Assembly (NCBI GenBank): GCA_024279075.1
Contig: JAJRRX010000359.1
Coordinates: 1 to 15,087 of the forward strand
Reading direction: 5' to 3'
Source: Alphaproteobacteria bacterium
Lineage (GTDB): Bacteria > Pseudomonadota > Alphaproteobacteria > Rhodobacterales > Rhodobacteraceae
DNA length: 15,087 nucleotides
The position numbers and the translations under genes are program-made. This document shows, piece after piece, positions 1-7,335 of the stretch (position 1 is its first letter; every line of letters begins with the position of its first letter). The notes beneath the pieces are model-generated. The model did not search any database, had not been told where the DNA came from, and saw only the letters and a list, made by a program, of their open reading frames with translations.

Positions 1-656
1 CCGCCGAGGGATTGCATGTCGGTTTGTGGGCGGGGGAATTCGTCACGGTCCAGAATGGTGAGGCCGTTGCGGTCCTTGATGGTGATTAGGGATTTGTCAA
101 AGCGGCCCTCGTCTTGGGCGATTTTGGTGCGACGCTGGGATTCCATGGCATAGGCGTCTACATCCTCGCGGGAGAAACCATACTCGGTGGCGATAATATC
201 AGCCGAAATGCCCTGCGGCACGAAGTAGATTTTGTTTGCCAGCTCAGGGTCCACCGCTACGGCAGCACCGTCAGACCCCATCGGCACGCGGCTCATCATC
301 TCGACGCCGCCGGTCACATAAGCCTGCCCCGCGCCGCCGCGAATTTGCATGGCCCCAAGGTTGGTGGCCTCCATTGCAGAGGCGCAAAAGCGGTTGATGC
401 TCAGGCCCGGCACGCTTTCGGCGTAGTCAGACAGCAGCACGGCAGAGCGCGCCAAGCAGCCGCCTTGCTCCATCACTTGGGTCACGTTGCCCCAAATCAC
501 ATCTTCCACCGCTTCGGTGTCTAGGTTGTTCCGCTCGGCCAGCGCGTTCAGGATATCGGCGGACAGGCGCACGGATGTGACCTCGTTTAGCGATCCGTCT
601 TTGCGGCCTTTGCCACGCGGGCTGCGCACGGCGTCATAGATATAGGCTTCGTTCAT
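1..656 (-). CDS. acetyl-CoA C-acyltransferase (thiolase), N-terminal part; 3' end outside window
   Basis: Thiolase catalysing the last step of beta-oxidation: CoA-dependent cleavage of 3-ketoacyl-CoA to acetyl-CoA and a shortened acyl-CoA, in the cytoplasm. About 218 N-terminal residues are visible, beginning MNEAYIYDAVRSPRGKG, a typical thiolase start. The nucleophilic cysteine is C91 in NRFCASAMEA; the GGVEMMSRVPMG stretch follows. The C-terminal His and Cys catalytic motifs lie beyond base 1. The ATG at 656 follows a GGAG about 8 nt upstream and lies 12 bp after the stop of the GST-like gene, so it is the last visible gene of the operon that begins at merR. In related genomes a 3-hydroxyacyl-CoA dehydrogenase usually follows; that is expectation, not seen. 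FadA-type and biosynthetic (PhaA-type) thiolases are hard to separate from this half; the operon favours degradation. Confidence 0.93.
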   Translation of the reverse strand, partial: MNEAYIYDAVRSPRGKGRKDGSLNEVTSVRLSADILNALAERNNLDTEAVEDVIWGNVTQVMEQGGCLARSAVLLSDYAESVPGLSINRFCASAMEATNLGAMQIRGGAGQAYVTGGVEMMSRVPMGSDGAAVAVDPELANKIYFVPQGISADIIATEYGFSREDVDAYAMESQRRTKIAQDEGRFDKSLITIKDRNGLTILDRDEFPRPQTDMQSLG

Positions 657-668
657 AATAGTCTCCGT

Positions 669-1295
669 TCAAGCTTGCGGCAGGGGGTGGCCCTGCATCA
701 AATCATAAGGGTGTTTCCAGTTGGGAAGCTGGCGGATGTTTTCCAGCCACGCTTCAATATGCGGGTATTGGCTGCGGTCCATGCCGAAGGGTTCGTCATA
801 AAACAGGTAGGACGAGCAGGAAAAATCGGCGGCGGTGGGGGCTTGGCCCACCACCCAATCGCGGCCTTCTAGGTGGGCGTTGAGCGTGGCAAGGGCGGCT
901 TGGCAACGGCCCTGCATGAAAGCAATCACTTCGGCGTTGCGGTGCTTTTCTGGTAGGAAATTGGCAATGAATCGGGTCATGCCGAATTGACTGGAGCCTT
1001 TGTGGTTGTCCCACAATACCCAGCGTAGCACCTCGCGGGCGTCGCCCTTGGCGGGGGCGTATTTTCCGGTTTTCTCGATCAGGTAATCAAGGATGACGCC
1101 GGATTGGGTGAGGGTGGTGTCACCATCGACCAGCACTGGGACTTCGCCCATTTCATTGATCGCCCGAAACTCGGGGCTGCGGGATTCGCCTTTGAAAAAA
1201 TCAACGAAGACGTCCTCCCACGGCGTGCCTGAAACATTCAGATAGTTGGCGACTTTGTAGGCGTTGCCTGATTGGGCGAAGCAATAAAGTTTCAT
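669..1295 (-). CDS. glutathione S-transferase family protein
   Basis: Cytosolic GST-like protein of 208 residues, close to the family's usual length. The thioredoxin-like N-terminal domain (about 1-75) starts MKLYCFAQSGNAYKVANYL, with the cis-proline motif EVPVL at 51-55 and a QSGVILDYL segment (64-72) in place of the usual ES glutathione-contact pair. An all-helical C-terminal domain follows, with the N-capping-box-like GQAPTAADFS at 150-159. The start at 1295 is chosen because it has GAGGA about 7 nt upstream and its A is shared with the TAA of the preceding dehydrogenase gene (TAATG), implying translational coupling; a longer reading frame back to 1448 only overlaps that gene. The location between acyl-CoA dehydrogenase and thiolase genes suggests a role in handling electrophilic acyl-CoA intermediates or related chemistry. 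Substrate unknown. Confidence 0.92.
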   Translation of the reverse strand: MKLYCFAQSGNAYKVANYLNVSGTPWEDVFVDFFKGESRSPEFRAINEMGEVPVLVDGDTTLTQSGVILDYLIEKTGKYAPAKGDAREVLRWVLWDNHKGSSQFGMTRFIANFLPEKHRNAEVIAFMQGRCQAALATLNAHLEGRDWVVGQAPTAADFSCSSYLFYDEPFGMDRSQYPHIEAWLENIRQLPNWKHPYDLMQGHPLPQA

Positions 1296-2449
1296 TACAG
1301 GTTCCTCGCGATCAACTCTTTCATAATCTCGTTGGTACCACCATAAATGCGTTGAACGCGGGCATCGGTCCACATTTCGGCAATCGGATATTCCATCATG
1401 AAGCCATAGCCGCCGTGGAGTTGCAGGCACTCGTCCAGCACCTCGCATTGCAAGTCTGAAAGCCAGTATTTGTTCATCGCGGCGGTTTCGACTGTGAGGG
1501 TTCCGGCCAAATGGGCCGTGATACAGCTATCCAGAAAAGCGCGGGCAACGATGGTGTTGGTTTTGGCTTCGGCCAGTTTAAAGCGGGTGTTTTGGAACTG
1601 CGTGAGCGGGCCGCCAAAGGCTTCGCGTTCTTTGCAATATTCGATCGTCATTGCCACGCCGGCTTCCATAGCGCCAACCGCCCCCGCGCCGATGATCAGG
1701 CGCTCTTGCGGGAGTTGTTGCATCATCTGGTAGAAGCCTTGGCCCTCTTCGGTGCCGAGCAGATTTTCTGGCGGAATCTCGACATTATCAAAAAACAGCT
1801 CGGAGGTGTCGGCGGATTTCAGGCCGATTTTGTCAAGGTTGCGGCCACGGGTGAAGCCTCTGGCACCCGCAGTTTCCAGCATAATCAGCGAAATGCCCTT
1901 GGCCCCGTCTTCCTCGCCGGTTTTACAGGCGACCAAGATCAGGTCAGCGTGCTGGCCATTGGTGATGAAGGTTTTAGCCCCGTTCATGCGATAGGCATTA
2001 CCATCGAGCACCGCGCGGGTTTTGATTTTTTGCATGTCGGAGCCGCCGGATGGCTCGGTCATCGCCAGCGCGGCCACCAGCTCGCCGGTGGCCATTTTGG
2101 GGAGCCAGCGCTGCTTTTGTTCTTCGGTGCCATAGGCCAGAATGTAATGGGCGACGATGCCGGAATGGATACCATTGCCCCAGCTCGCGAGGTTTTCGCG
2201 CCCTGCCACCATGTAGATCACGCTGTCATGGCCGAAATCACCGCCCGCGCCGCCGTATTCCTCGGGGATGGAGGCACAAAGCAGGCCAAGTTCGCCCGCT
2301 TCATACCAGCTATCGCGGTCCATCTGCCCTTGGGTGCGCCACTTTTCATATTTCGGCTGCCATTTTTCCTGAAAGAAAGAATGAGTCATTTCTTCGAGCA
2401 TTTTATGCTCGTCAGTCATCCACGGGGAGGGCAGGTTGGTGAAATTCAT
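1295..2449 (-). CDS. acyl-CoA dehydrogenase, long-chain (LCAD/IVD) type
   Basis: FAD-dependent alpha,beta-dehydrogenation of acyl-CoA, passing electrons to electron-transfer flavoprotein. It has 384 residues, standard for the family. Visible landmarks are the FAD/substrate motif ALAMTEPSGGSD (127-138), FITNG (161-165) and QLHGGYGF (343-350). The site that carries the catalytic Glu in medium- and short-chain enzymes reads IYGGTNEI here (Gly instead of Glu, about 370). Instead a Glu is present in the helix-G motif QLPQER (E249), the position used by mammalian long-chain and isovaleryl-CoA dehydrogenases. It is therefore predicted to act on long or branched acyl-CoAs. The ATG at 2449 lies 3 bp from the upstream stop, with a GAGGA about 10 nt upstream inside the preceding gene. 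Exact substrate is not readable from sequence. Confidence 0.95.
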   Translation of the reverse strand: MNFTNLPSPWMTDEHKMLEEMTHSFFQEKWQPKYEKWRTQGQMDRDSWYEAGELGLLCASIPEEYGGAGGDFGHDSVIYMVAGRENLASWGNGIHSGIVAHYILAYGTEEQKQRWLPKMATGELVAALAMTEPSGGSDMQKIKTRAVLDGNAYRMNGAKTFITNGQHADLILVACKTGEEDGAKGISLIMLETAGARGFTRGRNLDKIGLKSADTSELFFDNVEIPPENLLGTEEGQGFYQMMQQLPQERLIIGAGAVGAMEAGVAMTIEYCKEREAFGGPLTQFQNTRFKLAEAKTNTIVARAFLDSCITAHLAGTLTVETAAMNKYWLSDLQCEVLDECLQLHGGYGFMMEYPIAEMWTDARVQRIYGGTNEIMKELIARNL

Positions 2450-2452
2450 AGG

Positions 2453-4231
2453 CTAAAAGTCCTCAGCGGCTAGGGCCATAACCGGCGTAGCGCCGGAGGT
2501 AATGCGCGCTAGATGCAGCGCGGTGGCAGGCAGCAAGCGTTGCATATAATAGCGGCCCGTGACCAGCTTATTTTGCAGGAACTTCGCGTCAGCCGCGCCC
2601 GCGTCCAAGCCCTCTTGCGCGGCTTTTGCCATTTGCGCCCACATCAGGCCAAGGCAGGTGTGGCCGAAGAGGTGCAGGAAGTCGGTGGAGCCGGCAAGGG
2701 CCGCGTTCGGGTCTTTCATGCCGTGCTGCATGAAGAACATCGAGGCAGCTTGCAGGTCTTTGCTGGCGGCTTTGAGGGGCTCCAGGAAGTCGTCTTTAAG
2801 CACTTCGCTTTCGGCGTTATCCTTGATAAAACCCTTCACGAGGTCGAAGAAGGCCATGACATGCTTGCCGCCATCAGTGGCGAGTTTGCGGCCCACGAGG
2901 TCCAGCGCTTGCACGCCGTTGGCCCCTTCATAAATCATGGTGATCCGCGCATCGCGGACAAACTGGCTCATGCCTTGCTCTTCAATATAGCCGTGGCCGC
3001 CGAATATTTGCTGGGCCTGCACCGTGGACTCGAAACCCTTGTCGGTGAGGAAACCTTTCATTACAGGGGTGAGGAGCGACACCAGCCCATTGGCGGCTTC
3101 ATCATTGCTGCGGTGGTGGGCGTCGATCATGGTTGCCCCCCAAAGCAGGAAGGCACGGCCAGCTTCGATGAAGGCCTTTTGGTCCATCAAGGCGCGGCGA
3201 ATATCTGGATGCACGATCAGCGGGTCGGCGGGGCCGTCGGGATTTTCGGTGCCCGTTACGGCGCGGCCTTGCAGGCGGTCGCAGGCGTATTCCACGGCGT
3301 TGGTATAGGCGGCTTGGGCTTGGGACAGGCCTTGGAGGCCAACGCCGACGCGGGCTTCGTTCATCATAGTGAACATGGCGCGCAGGCCTTTATGGGCCTC
3401 GCCAACGAGGTAGCCCTCGGCATCGTCAAAGTTCATCACGCAGGTGGAATTGCCGTGAATGCCCATTTTTTCTTCGAGGTTACCACAGGCCACGCCATTG
3501 CGCACGCCAAGGCTGCCGTCTTCCTTCACAAGGAATTTTGGCACGATGAATAGGGAAATACCCTTCACGCCTTCAGGCCCACCGGGGATTTTGGCCAGCA
3601 CGAGGTGGATGATATTATCCGCCATGTCATGCTCGCCCGCCGAGATGAAAATCTTCTGGCCGGTAAGCTTGTAGCTGCCGTCATCTTGCGGCTCGGCCTT
3701 GGTGCGCAAAAGGCCCAGATCGGTGCCGCAATGGGGTTCCGTCAGGTTCATGGTGCCGGTCCACTCACAGGTCACCATCTTGGGCAGGAACTTTTGCTTT
3801 AGGTCATCAGAGGCGTGGGCGTGAATGGCCGAATAGGCCCCGTGGGTCAGGCCCGGATACATGTTGAGCGACATATTCGCGCCCGCCTGCATTTCACCTA
3901 CGGCGGCATTGAGCACATAAGGCATGCCTTGGCCGCCATATTCAGGGTCACAATCCAGCCCCGTCCAGCCACCCTCGCGCAGGGTATCAAAGGCCGCCTT
4001 AAAGCCCTTGGGCGTGCGCACTACGCCATTTTCCAGCACGCAGCCCTCCGTATCACCCACCGCATTAAGCGGCGCCATCACATCCCGCGCGATCTTGGCC
4101 GCCTCTTCCAGAATGGCACCGGTGAAGTCCGGCTCCAGCTCGTCATAGCCGGGGGTGGCGGATTCGTGGACCTTCAGCACATCGTGCAGAATAAATTCCA
4201 TGTCCTTTTGCGGCGGGGTATAGATCGGCAT
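2453..4231 (-). CDS. acyl-CoA dehydrogenase with C-terminal extension (DmdC/FadE type)
   Basis: Large acyl-CoA dehydrogenase of 592 residues, about 200 longer than the classical family, the size typical of DmdC (3-methylmercaptopropionyl-CoA dehydrogenase) and roseobacter FadE-like proteins. It starts MPIYTPPQKDMEFILHDVL, the family's N-terminal signature. Domains: N-terminal helical part to about 155, FAD-binding middle part with MNLTEPHCGTDLG (161-173) and IFISAGEHD (194-202), helical domain with FGGHGYIEEQG (410-420), then IYEGANGVQALDL containing the catalytic-type Glu at 435, and a C-terminal extension from about 455. From memory, Glu435 is also the numbered base in characterised DmdC. 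The ATG at 4231 has AGGAG 8 nt upstream, within the end of merR. Whether the substrate is a fatty acyl-CoA or methylmercaptopropionyl-CoA cannot be decided; the neighbouring thiolase favours general beta-oxidation. Confidence 0.94.
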   Translation of the reverse strand: MPIYTPPQKDMEFILHDVLKVHESATPGYDELEPDFTGAILEEAAKIARDVMAPLNAVGDTEGCVLENGVVRTPKGFKAAFDTLREGGWTGLDCDPEYGGQGMPYVLNAAVGEMQAGANMSLNMYPGLTHGAYSAIHAHASDDLKQKFLPKMVTCEWTGTMNLTEPHCGTDLGLLRTKAEPQDDGSYKLTGQKIFISAGEHDMADNIIHLVLAKIPGGPEGVKGISLFIVPKFLVKEDGSLGVRNGVACGNLEEKMGIHGNSTCVMNFDDAEGYLVGEAHKGLRAMFTMMNEARVGVGLQGLSQAQAAYTNAVEYACDRLQGRAVTGTENPDGPADPLIVHPDIRRALMDQKAFIEAGRAFLLWGATMIDAHHRSNDEAANGLVSLLTPVMKGFLTDKGFESTVQAQQIFGGHGYIEEQGMSQFVRDARITMIYEGANGVQALDLVGRKLATDGGKHVMAFFDLVKGFIKDNAESEVLKDDFLEPLKAASKDLQAASMFFMQHGMKDPNAALAGSTDFLHLFGHTCLGLMWAQMAKAAQEGLDAGAADAKFLQNKLVTGRYYMQRLLPATALHLARITSGATPVMALAAEDF

Positions 4232-4240
4232 ATTTCTCTC

Positions 4241-4636
4241 CTATTCGGCGGCTTTCAGGCCGCGCTCGGCAAGGGCATTTTCCACCCAGCCAAGCTGTTC
4301 GCTTAAATCTTCAATGGCGTTATTGAGCTCGTCGCGCTGGGCTTTCATGGCGGCAAGCCGCTCGATGCCAAGCTCATAGGTGCGCGTAAGCTGCGTGGTT
4401 TGTTGGTCGTCGATATTGTAAAGCTCCAGCAGTTGCCGGATTTCCTCAAGGCTGAAGCCAAAGCGCTTGCCTTGTAGAATGAGCTTAAGGCGGGCGCGGT
4501 CCGACTTGGTGAAAAGCCGCTTTTGCCCAATGCGCTGCGGGTAAAGCAGCTCTTTTGACTCGTAAAAGCGCAGGGTGCGTGGGGTCACGCTGAAAGCCTC
4601 GCACATTTCGCCAATGGTATAGGTTTGATCATTCAT
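4241..4636 (-). CDS. MerR-family transcriptional regulator of the acyl-CoA catabolic operon
   Basis: DNA-binding regulator of 131 residues. The MerR winged helix-turn-helix spans about 6-72 (YTIGEMCEAFSVTPRTLRFY, then the KRLFTKSDRARLKLI wing), followed by a dimerisation coiled coil at about 85-125. There is no C-terminal metal-binding cysteine cluster; the only Cys is C12, so it is not a metal sensor but of the type that controls fatty-acid or branched-chain amino-acid breakdown (LiuR-like, from family knowledge). The ATG at 4636 is chosen because a GAGGAGG lies 7-8 nt upstream; in-frame ATGs further up (to 4720) would translate through that site and through the operator boxes. It is first gene of the operon, 9 bp before the large dehydrogenase, which suggests autoregulation. 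The ligand is presumably an acyl-CoA; this is inference. Confidence 0.93.
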   Translation of the reverse strand: MNDQTYTIGEMCEAFSVTPRTLRFYESKELLYPQRIGQKRLFTKSDRARLKLILQGKRFGFSLEEIRQLLELYNIDDQQTTQLTRTYELGIERLAAMKAQRDELNNAIEDLSEQLGWVENALAERGLKAAE

Positions 4637-4656
4637 AACATATCCTCCTCGTTTCA

Positions 4657-4675
4657 TTGACGTTGACGTAAGTGA
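4657..4675. promoter_or_regulatory. probable MerR operator, box II
   Basis: The 19-mer TTGACGTTGACGTAAGTGA is an imperfect inverted repeat (TTGACGT and CTTACGT half-sites around a 2-bp centre). It differs from box I at only two positions and lies 42 bp from it, start to start. It sits about 20 bp upstream of the merR start codon, so it would fall in the leader of a transcript started at the predicted promoter. Binding is inferred, not shown. Confidence 0.6.
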
Positions 4676-4698
4676 CTTCTGCGGGGCTTCAAGTGACG

Positions 4699-4717
4699 TT
4701 GACGTTAACGTAAGTAA
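4699..4717. promoter_or_regulatory. probable MerR operator, box I
   Basis: The 19-mer TTGACGTTAACGTAAGTAA has half-sites TTGACGT and CTTACGT around a TA centre, and a third ACGT lies 6 bp upstream (4696-4699), giving ACGT at 4696, 4702 and 4708. It overlaps the spacer and -10 of the predicted merR promoter. The architecture resembles, from memory, ACGT-containing sites of LiuR-type MerR regulators. Confidence 0.62.
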
Positions 4718-4730
4718 CATAAGCCGTCAA
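4702..4730 (-). promoter_or_regulatory. candidate promoter of the merR/acyl-CoA dehydrogenase operon
   Basis: On the minus strand a TTGACG (4725-4730) is followed after 17 bp by TAACGT (4702-4707), a good -35 and a weak -10. Transcription would start near 4695, upstream of box II, and box I covers the -10. The match at -10 is only three of six bases, so this is a candidate only. Confidence 0.35.
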
Positions 4731-4912
4731 CTCACGTTTTTGGCACCACTTAAGGGAGAATATGACATCTAAAGTGTTGAATGTATTGAGTTTGAATTTT
4801 GTAACATTGTTCATATTAAAGCCGATAATTTTATGTGAAATAGTGAAAAGAGGTTGCAATTTCGGGCCAATGCGCTGCTGATAGCGCAAGAAATTTAGCC
4901 AAGGAGGCGGAA

Positions 4913-5338
4913 ATGCCTGAGAAAAAAGCCCGCATTGCCAAGCAATTTATTGCGGCAATCCCCCATGCCCGCGCGCTGGAAATGAGCGTGGATCAGGTGC
5001 TCTCAGGGCGGGCCGAGCTTTCTCTGCCTTATAATGAGCGCCTGATTGGGGACCCTGAAACGGGGGTGCTGCATGGTGGTGTTGTTACGGCTTTGCTGGA
5101 TACCGCGATGGGCACAGCGGTGGTAAGCCACCCGCAGAGCACGGGCGGCACCGCAACGATTGACTTGCGGATCGACTATATGCGCGGGGCGACGCCGGGC
5201 CAACGGCTGCGGGCCGAGGCCGAGTGCTACCGCGTAACCCGCAGCGTGGCGTTTGTGCGCGCCACCGCCTATGACGAGAGCGACGAACCCGTAGCGGCGG
5301 CGGCGGGCGCATTTACCGTCGAAGGGGCGAAGCCATGA
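4913..5338 (+). CDS. PaaI-family hotdog thioesterase (first of pair)
   Basis: Acyl-CoA thioesterase of 141 residues, a normal length for single-hotdog PaaI proteins, expected to hydrolyse acyl-CoA (often aryl- or short acyl-CoA) to free acid and CoA in the cytoplasm as an oligomer. The signature GVLHGGVVTALLDTAMG (51-67) has the HGG turn at 54-56 and the acidic residue D63 nine residues after the His, the spacing of the catalytic Asp in E. coli PaaI. IDYMRGA (87-93) is the later conserved strand. The ATG at 4913 has AAGGAGG 5 nt upstream. It overlaps the next gene by 4 bp (ATGA), so the two are translationally coupled. It is divergent from the acyl-CoA dehydrogenase operon and may share control by the MerR protein. 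Confidence 0.92.
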   Translation: MPEKKARIAKQFIAAIPHARALEMSVDQVLSGRAELSLPYNERLIGDPETGVLHGGVVTALLDTAMGTAVVSHPQSTGGTATIDLRIDYMRGATPGQRLRAEAECYRVTRSVAFVRATAYDESDEPVAAAAGAFTVEGAKP

Positions 5339-5808
5339 AAAAGCCAGAACCTGTGCAGGTGATCAAACAACGGCGCGATGCTGCGCTGGCCGAGCTGGTC
5401 GGGGGCATCCCCTTTATAGGCTTCCTCGGGGTTCAGTTTGAACGGCGCGGCGACGAACTAACCGCGACCCTGCCTTATATTGAACACCTTGTTGGCAACC
5501 CGATCCTGCCTGCCCTGCACGGCGGGGCCGTGGGGGCGTTTCTTGAAATCGCAGCACAAATCGAGCTCGGCTGGCAGACCTATTGGCCACAATTCGAGGC
5601 GGGGGCAACAGGGCCAAAGCTAATCCCGAAAACCATTGATTTTACGGTGGATTACCTGCGCACCGGCCTGCCGCGCGACGCCTATGCGCGCGCCGTGGTC
5701 AACCGCTCAGGGCGGCGATTTGCCAGCGTGCATGTGGAAGCATGGCAGGATAACCGCAGTAAGCTATTTGCGCAGGCGACGGGGCATTTTTTGATGCCAA
5801 GGCTGTGA
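5335..5808 (+). CDS. PaaI-family hotdog thioesterase (second of pair)
   Basis: Second hotdog thioesterase, 157 residues, starting at the ATG inside the ATGA overlap with the first. The motif PALHGGAVGAFLEIAAQIEL has HGG at 62-64, but the acidic residue nine positions after the His is Glu (E71) rather than Asp. It also has a longer N-terminal helix (about 1-25) than its partner, and the conserved strand reads IDFTVDYLRTG (101-111). The pair is probably an old duplication that diverged, and could form a heteromer or divide substrates; both are inference. The stop at 5808 is followed by a GC-rich hairpin near 5835-5856. Confidence 0.92.
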   Translation: MKKPEPVQVIKQRRDAALAELVGGIPFIGFLGVQFERRGDELTATLPYIEHLVGNPILPALHGGAVGAFLEIAAQIELGWQTYWPQFEAGATGPKLIPKTIDFTVDYLRTGLPRDAYARAVVNRSGRRFASVHVEAWQDNRSKLFAQATGHFLMPRL

Positions 5809-5834
5809 ACCTCGGTTGCGGCGCGTCTAGCGCT

Positions 5835-5856
5835 GCGCTACTCTGAGATGTAGCGC
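5835..5856. terminator. possible hairpin terminator after the thioesterase pair
   Basis: GCGCTAC (5835-5841) pairs perfectly with GTAGCGC (5850-5856) across an 8-nt loop, 27 bp after the second thioesterase stop. No run of T follows on either strand, so it is not a classical intrinsic terminator; it may only mark the transcript end. Confidence 0.3.
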
Positions 5857-5913
5857 GCGCGCCGCGCTGCGACGTAAGCGCTGGTGGTAAGGCGGAACTT
5901 TGGGAGATCGTGC

Positions 5914-7333
5914 ATGAAAAACTGGCTTATTGGGGCATTGTTTCTGAGTGCGGTGCCTGTGGGTGCTGTGGCGCAAAGCTGCGCATTTGCGCCGGAGATT
6001 TTGGCAGCAGCAGACCGGATATTGGAGGTTAGGCCACAGATGCCGCGTATTCTACAGACATGGAATGGGGCGGATGCGGTATACTTCAAGCTAAAATATG
6101 AAGGGCTGGAAACCGAGAACGGGCTGATGCTGATTGAGCGCATTGCGTCGGAACTTAACCGTCAGCCACACAGGTTTGAGTGGATGACAGAAGCCTATGT
6201 GATTGCCAAGTTAGGTGTGGATGAGGAGCTTTCATAAATTGGCCCAACCAAGCTGGAAGCTTTTGCTGATATTTCCTTAGTTGGCTTGCGAGCGCTTATT
6301 TTGGCTGACGGCGGGGGGCGTTTTTTTGAACTGGATCGGGAATGGCGCGATGCAGGGCTAACAGGACTGTTAAGGAGCAGTGGCGACGCCCCAGTGGCGG
6401 CTGCCATCTCTGACCAGCCCGATAGGTTTTTAAGTGACTTCGCGGTGCGAGCCGAGGTGTTTGGGGCGCTAAATATCGCTGGCTATGTGCTTTCTATGCG
6501 AACCGACCTGACGGATTATACTGATTTTTTGCAACGCGTCGGCGGCACCGAAGGCTTTGAAGCTTATCCCAATCAAAGCCTGAACGCTGGCTTGCTATTG
6601 TTGCGAGATCGTGAGCGGGAAAAGCCGTTGCTGCCGACTATCCAAAACCGCTCTTTTTGGGGAGGGGATAAGCTATATGCATAGCTTGGCGGTTCAGCTA
6701 TATGGGCAGGACTCTGGGCTTTTATCCCTGTTGTTGTCTCAGTCTCCACAATACGTGAATGGCGATGTAGCCCGCGCATATTTGGCTGAAATGGAGGCAG
6801 GGAATGAAGGGTTGGCGACGGATGCCGACATTGCATGGGATTTTATTTTGCGAGAAATGGTGCTGCGCAACGGAGCGTTTGAGACATTCCAAGCCTTGAA
6901 AGGGTTTGAAATCGGGAATCGTGTGCGCCACTATTCCGGCCTTTCTCTGGATACGCTGAGTTGGGCTTCTGCCAAGCTGGCGCTTTTGCCATATATGAGC
7001 GGGGAGGTGGCCACGGTGCCGGAAAGGCTAAGCCATCTACCTCCCAAATTTGACTGGGCGAAATGGGCGCAGATTGCGCATATGCTCCGGTCGGGCGGAG
7101 GTGCGCAGCTTGACGAAGAGGCCCGAGTGATAGCGGCTGAGCTGCTATTTTCAAGTGGAAATACCGAAGCCGCTTTTGCCCTACTGCGCGGTCTTCCTGT
7201 GCGCGAAGAGCTAAAGGTAACGCGGGATTTTATAGTACGGTTAGGGCGGCTGTGTGGAGAGGAAAGTCTGCCCGGGCAGTCAAGGCTCGTTGGAGCCGGA
7301 TCTTTGATTTATAGTTTCGCGGCCTCTGAATAA
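5914..7333 (+). pseudogene. secreted protein of unknown function, disrupted by a stop and a frameshift
   Basis: I do not recognise the family. The ATG at 5914 has GGGAG about 7 nt upstream and encodes a clear signal peptide (MKNWLIGALFLSAVPVGAVA, cleavage likely before QS). This frame stops at a TAA (6235-6237) after 107 residues. The same frame stays open and protein-like directly afterwards (IGPTKLEAFADISLVGLRAL...) to a TAG at 6682-6684. From about 6680 the +1 frame takes over, ending at 7333 with a helix-rich, protein-like sequence. Removing one base near the TAG and reading the TAA as a sense codon gives one protein of about 472 residues. The downstream part is rich in Leu/Ala helices like a repeat or scaffold domain. 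The same pattern could come from sequencing errors; a real decaying gene is my preferred reading. Its strand and position lie between the thioesterases and the MATE transporter. Confidence 0.72.
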
Positions 7334-7335
7334 AC

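Larger units (their letters stand above)
4637..4912. other. divergent intergenic region between merR and the thioesterase pair
   Basis: This 276-bp spacer is AT-rich towards the thioesterase side. It carries the two operator boxes near merR, a weak plus-strand promoter candidate (TTGAAT near 4792, 16-bp spacer, TATTAA near 4814) and a small perfect hairpin TGCGCT/AGCGCA (4871-4876 with 4883-4888) just before the AAGGAGG of the first thioesterase. I see no convincing small gene in it. Confidence 0.55.

Noticed and set aside
1511..2473. Long plus-strand open frame of 320 codons opposite the second acyl-CoA dehydrogenase
   Set aside because: It lies wholly antisense to a gene with clear family motifs and its translation has no recognisable features; GC-rich coding DNA often leaves the opposite strand open.
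2513..3553. Plus-strand open frame of 346 codons opposite the large acyl-CoA dehydrogenase
   Set aside because: Antisense shadow; His/Ala-rich, low-complexity translation and no good ribosome site.
4741..4756. Sigma-54 type -24/-12 promoter beginning TGGCAC
   Set aside because: The required GC pair at the -12 position is absent at the right distance.
4689..4889. Minus-strand 66-codon frame in the merR-thioesterase spacer
   Set aside because: It runs through the operator boxes and the AT-rich promoter region and has no ribosome site or family resemblance.
6640..6700. Programmed ribosomal frameshifting to join the two halves of the secreted protein
   Set aside because: No slippery heptamer with a following structure is evident, and a separate in-frame stop at 6235 would still block the protein, so mutation or sequence error is simpler.
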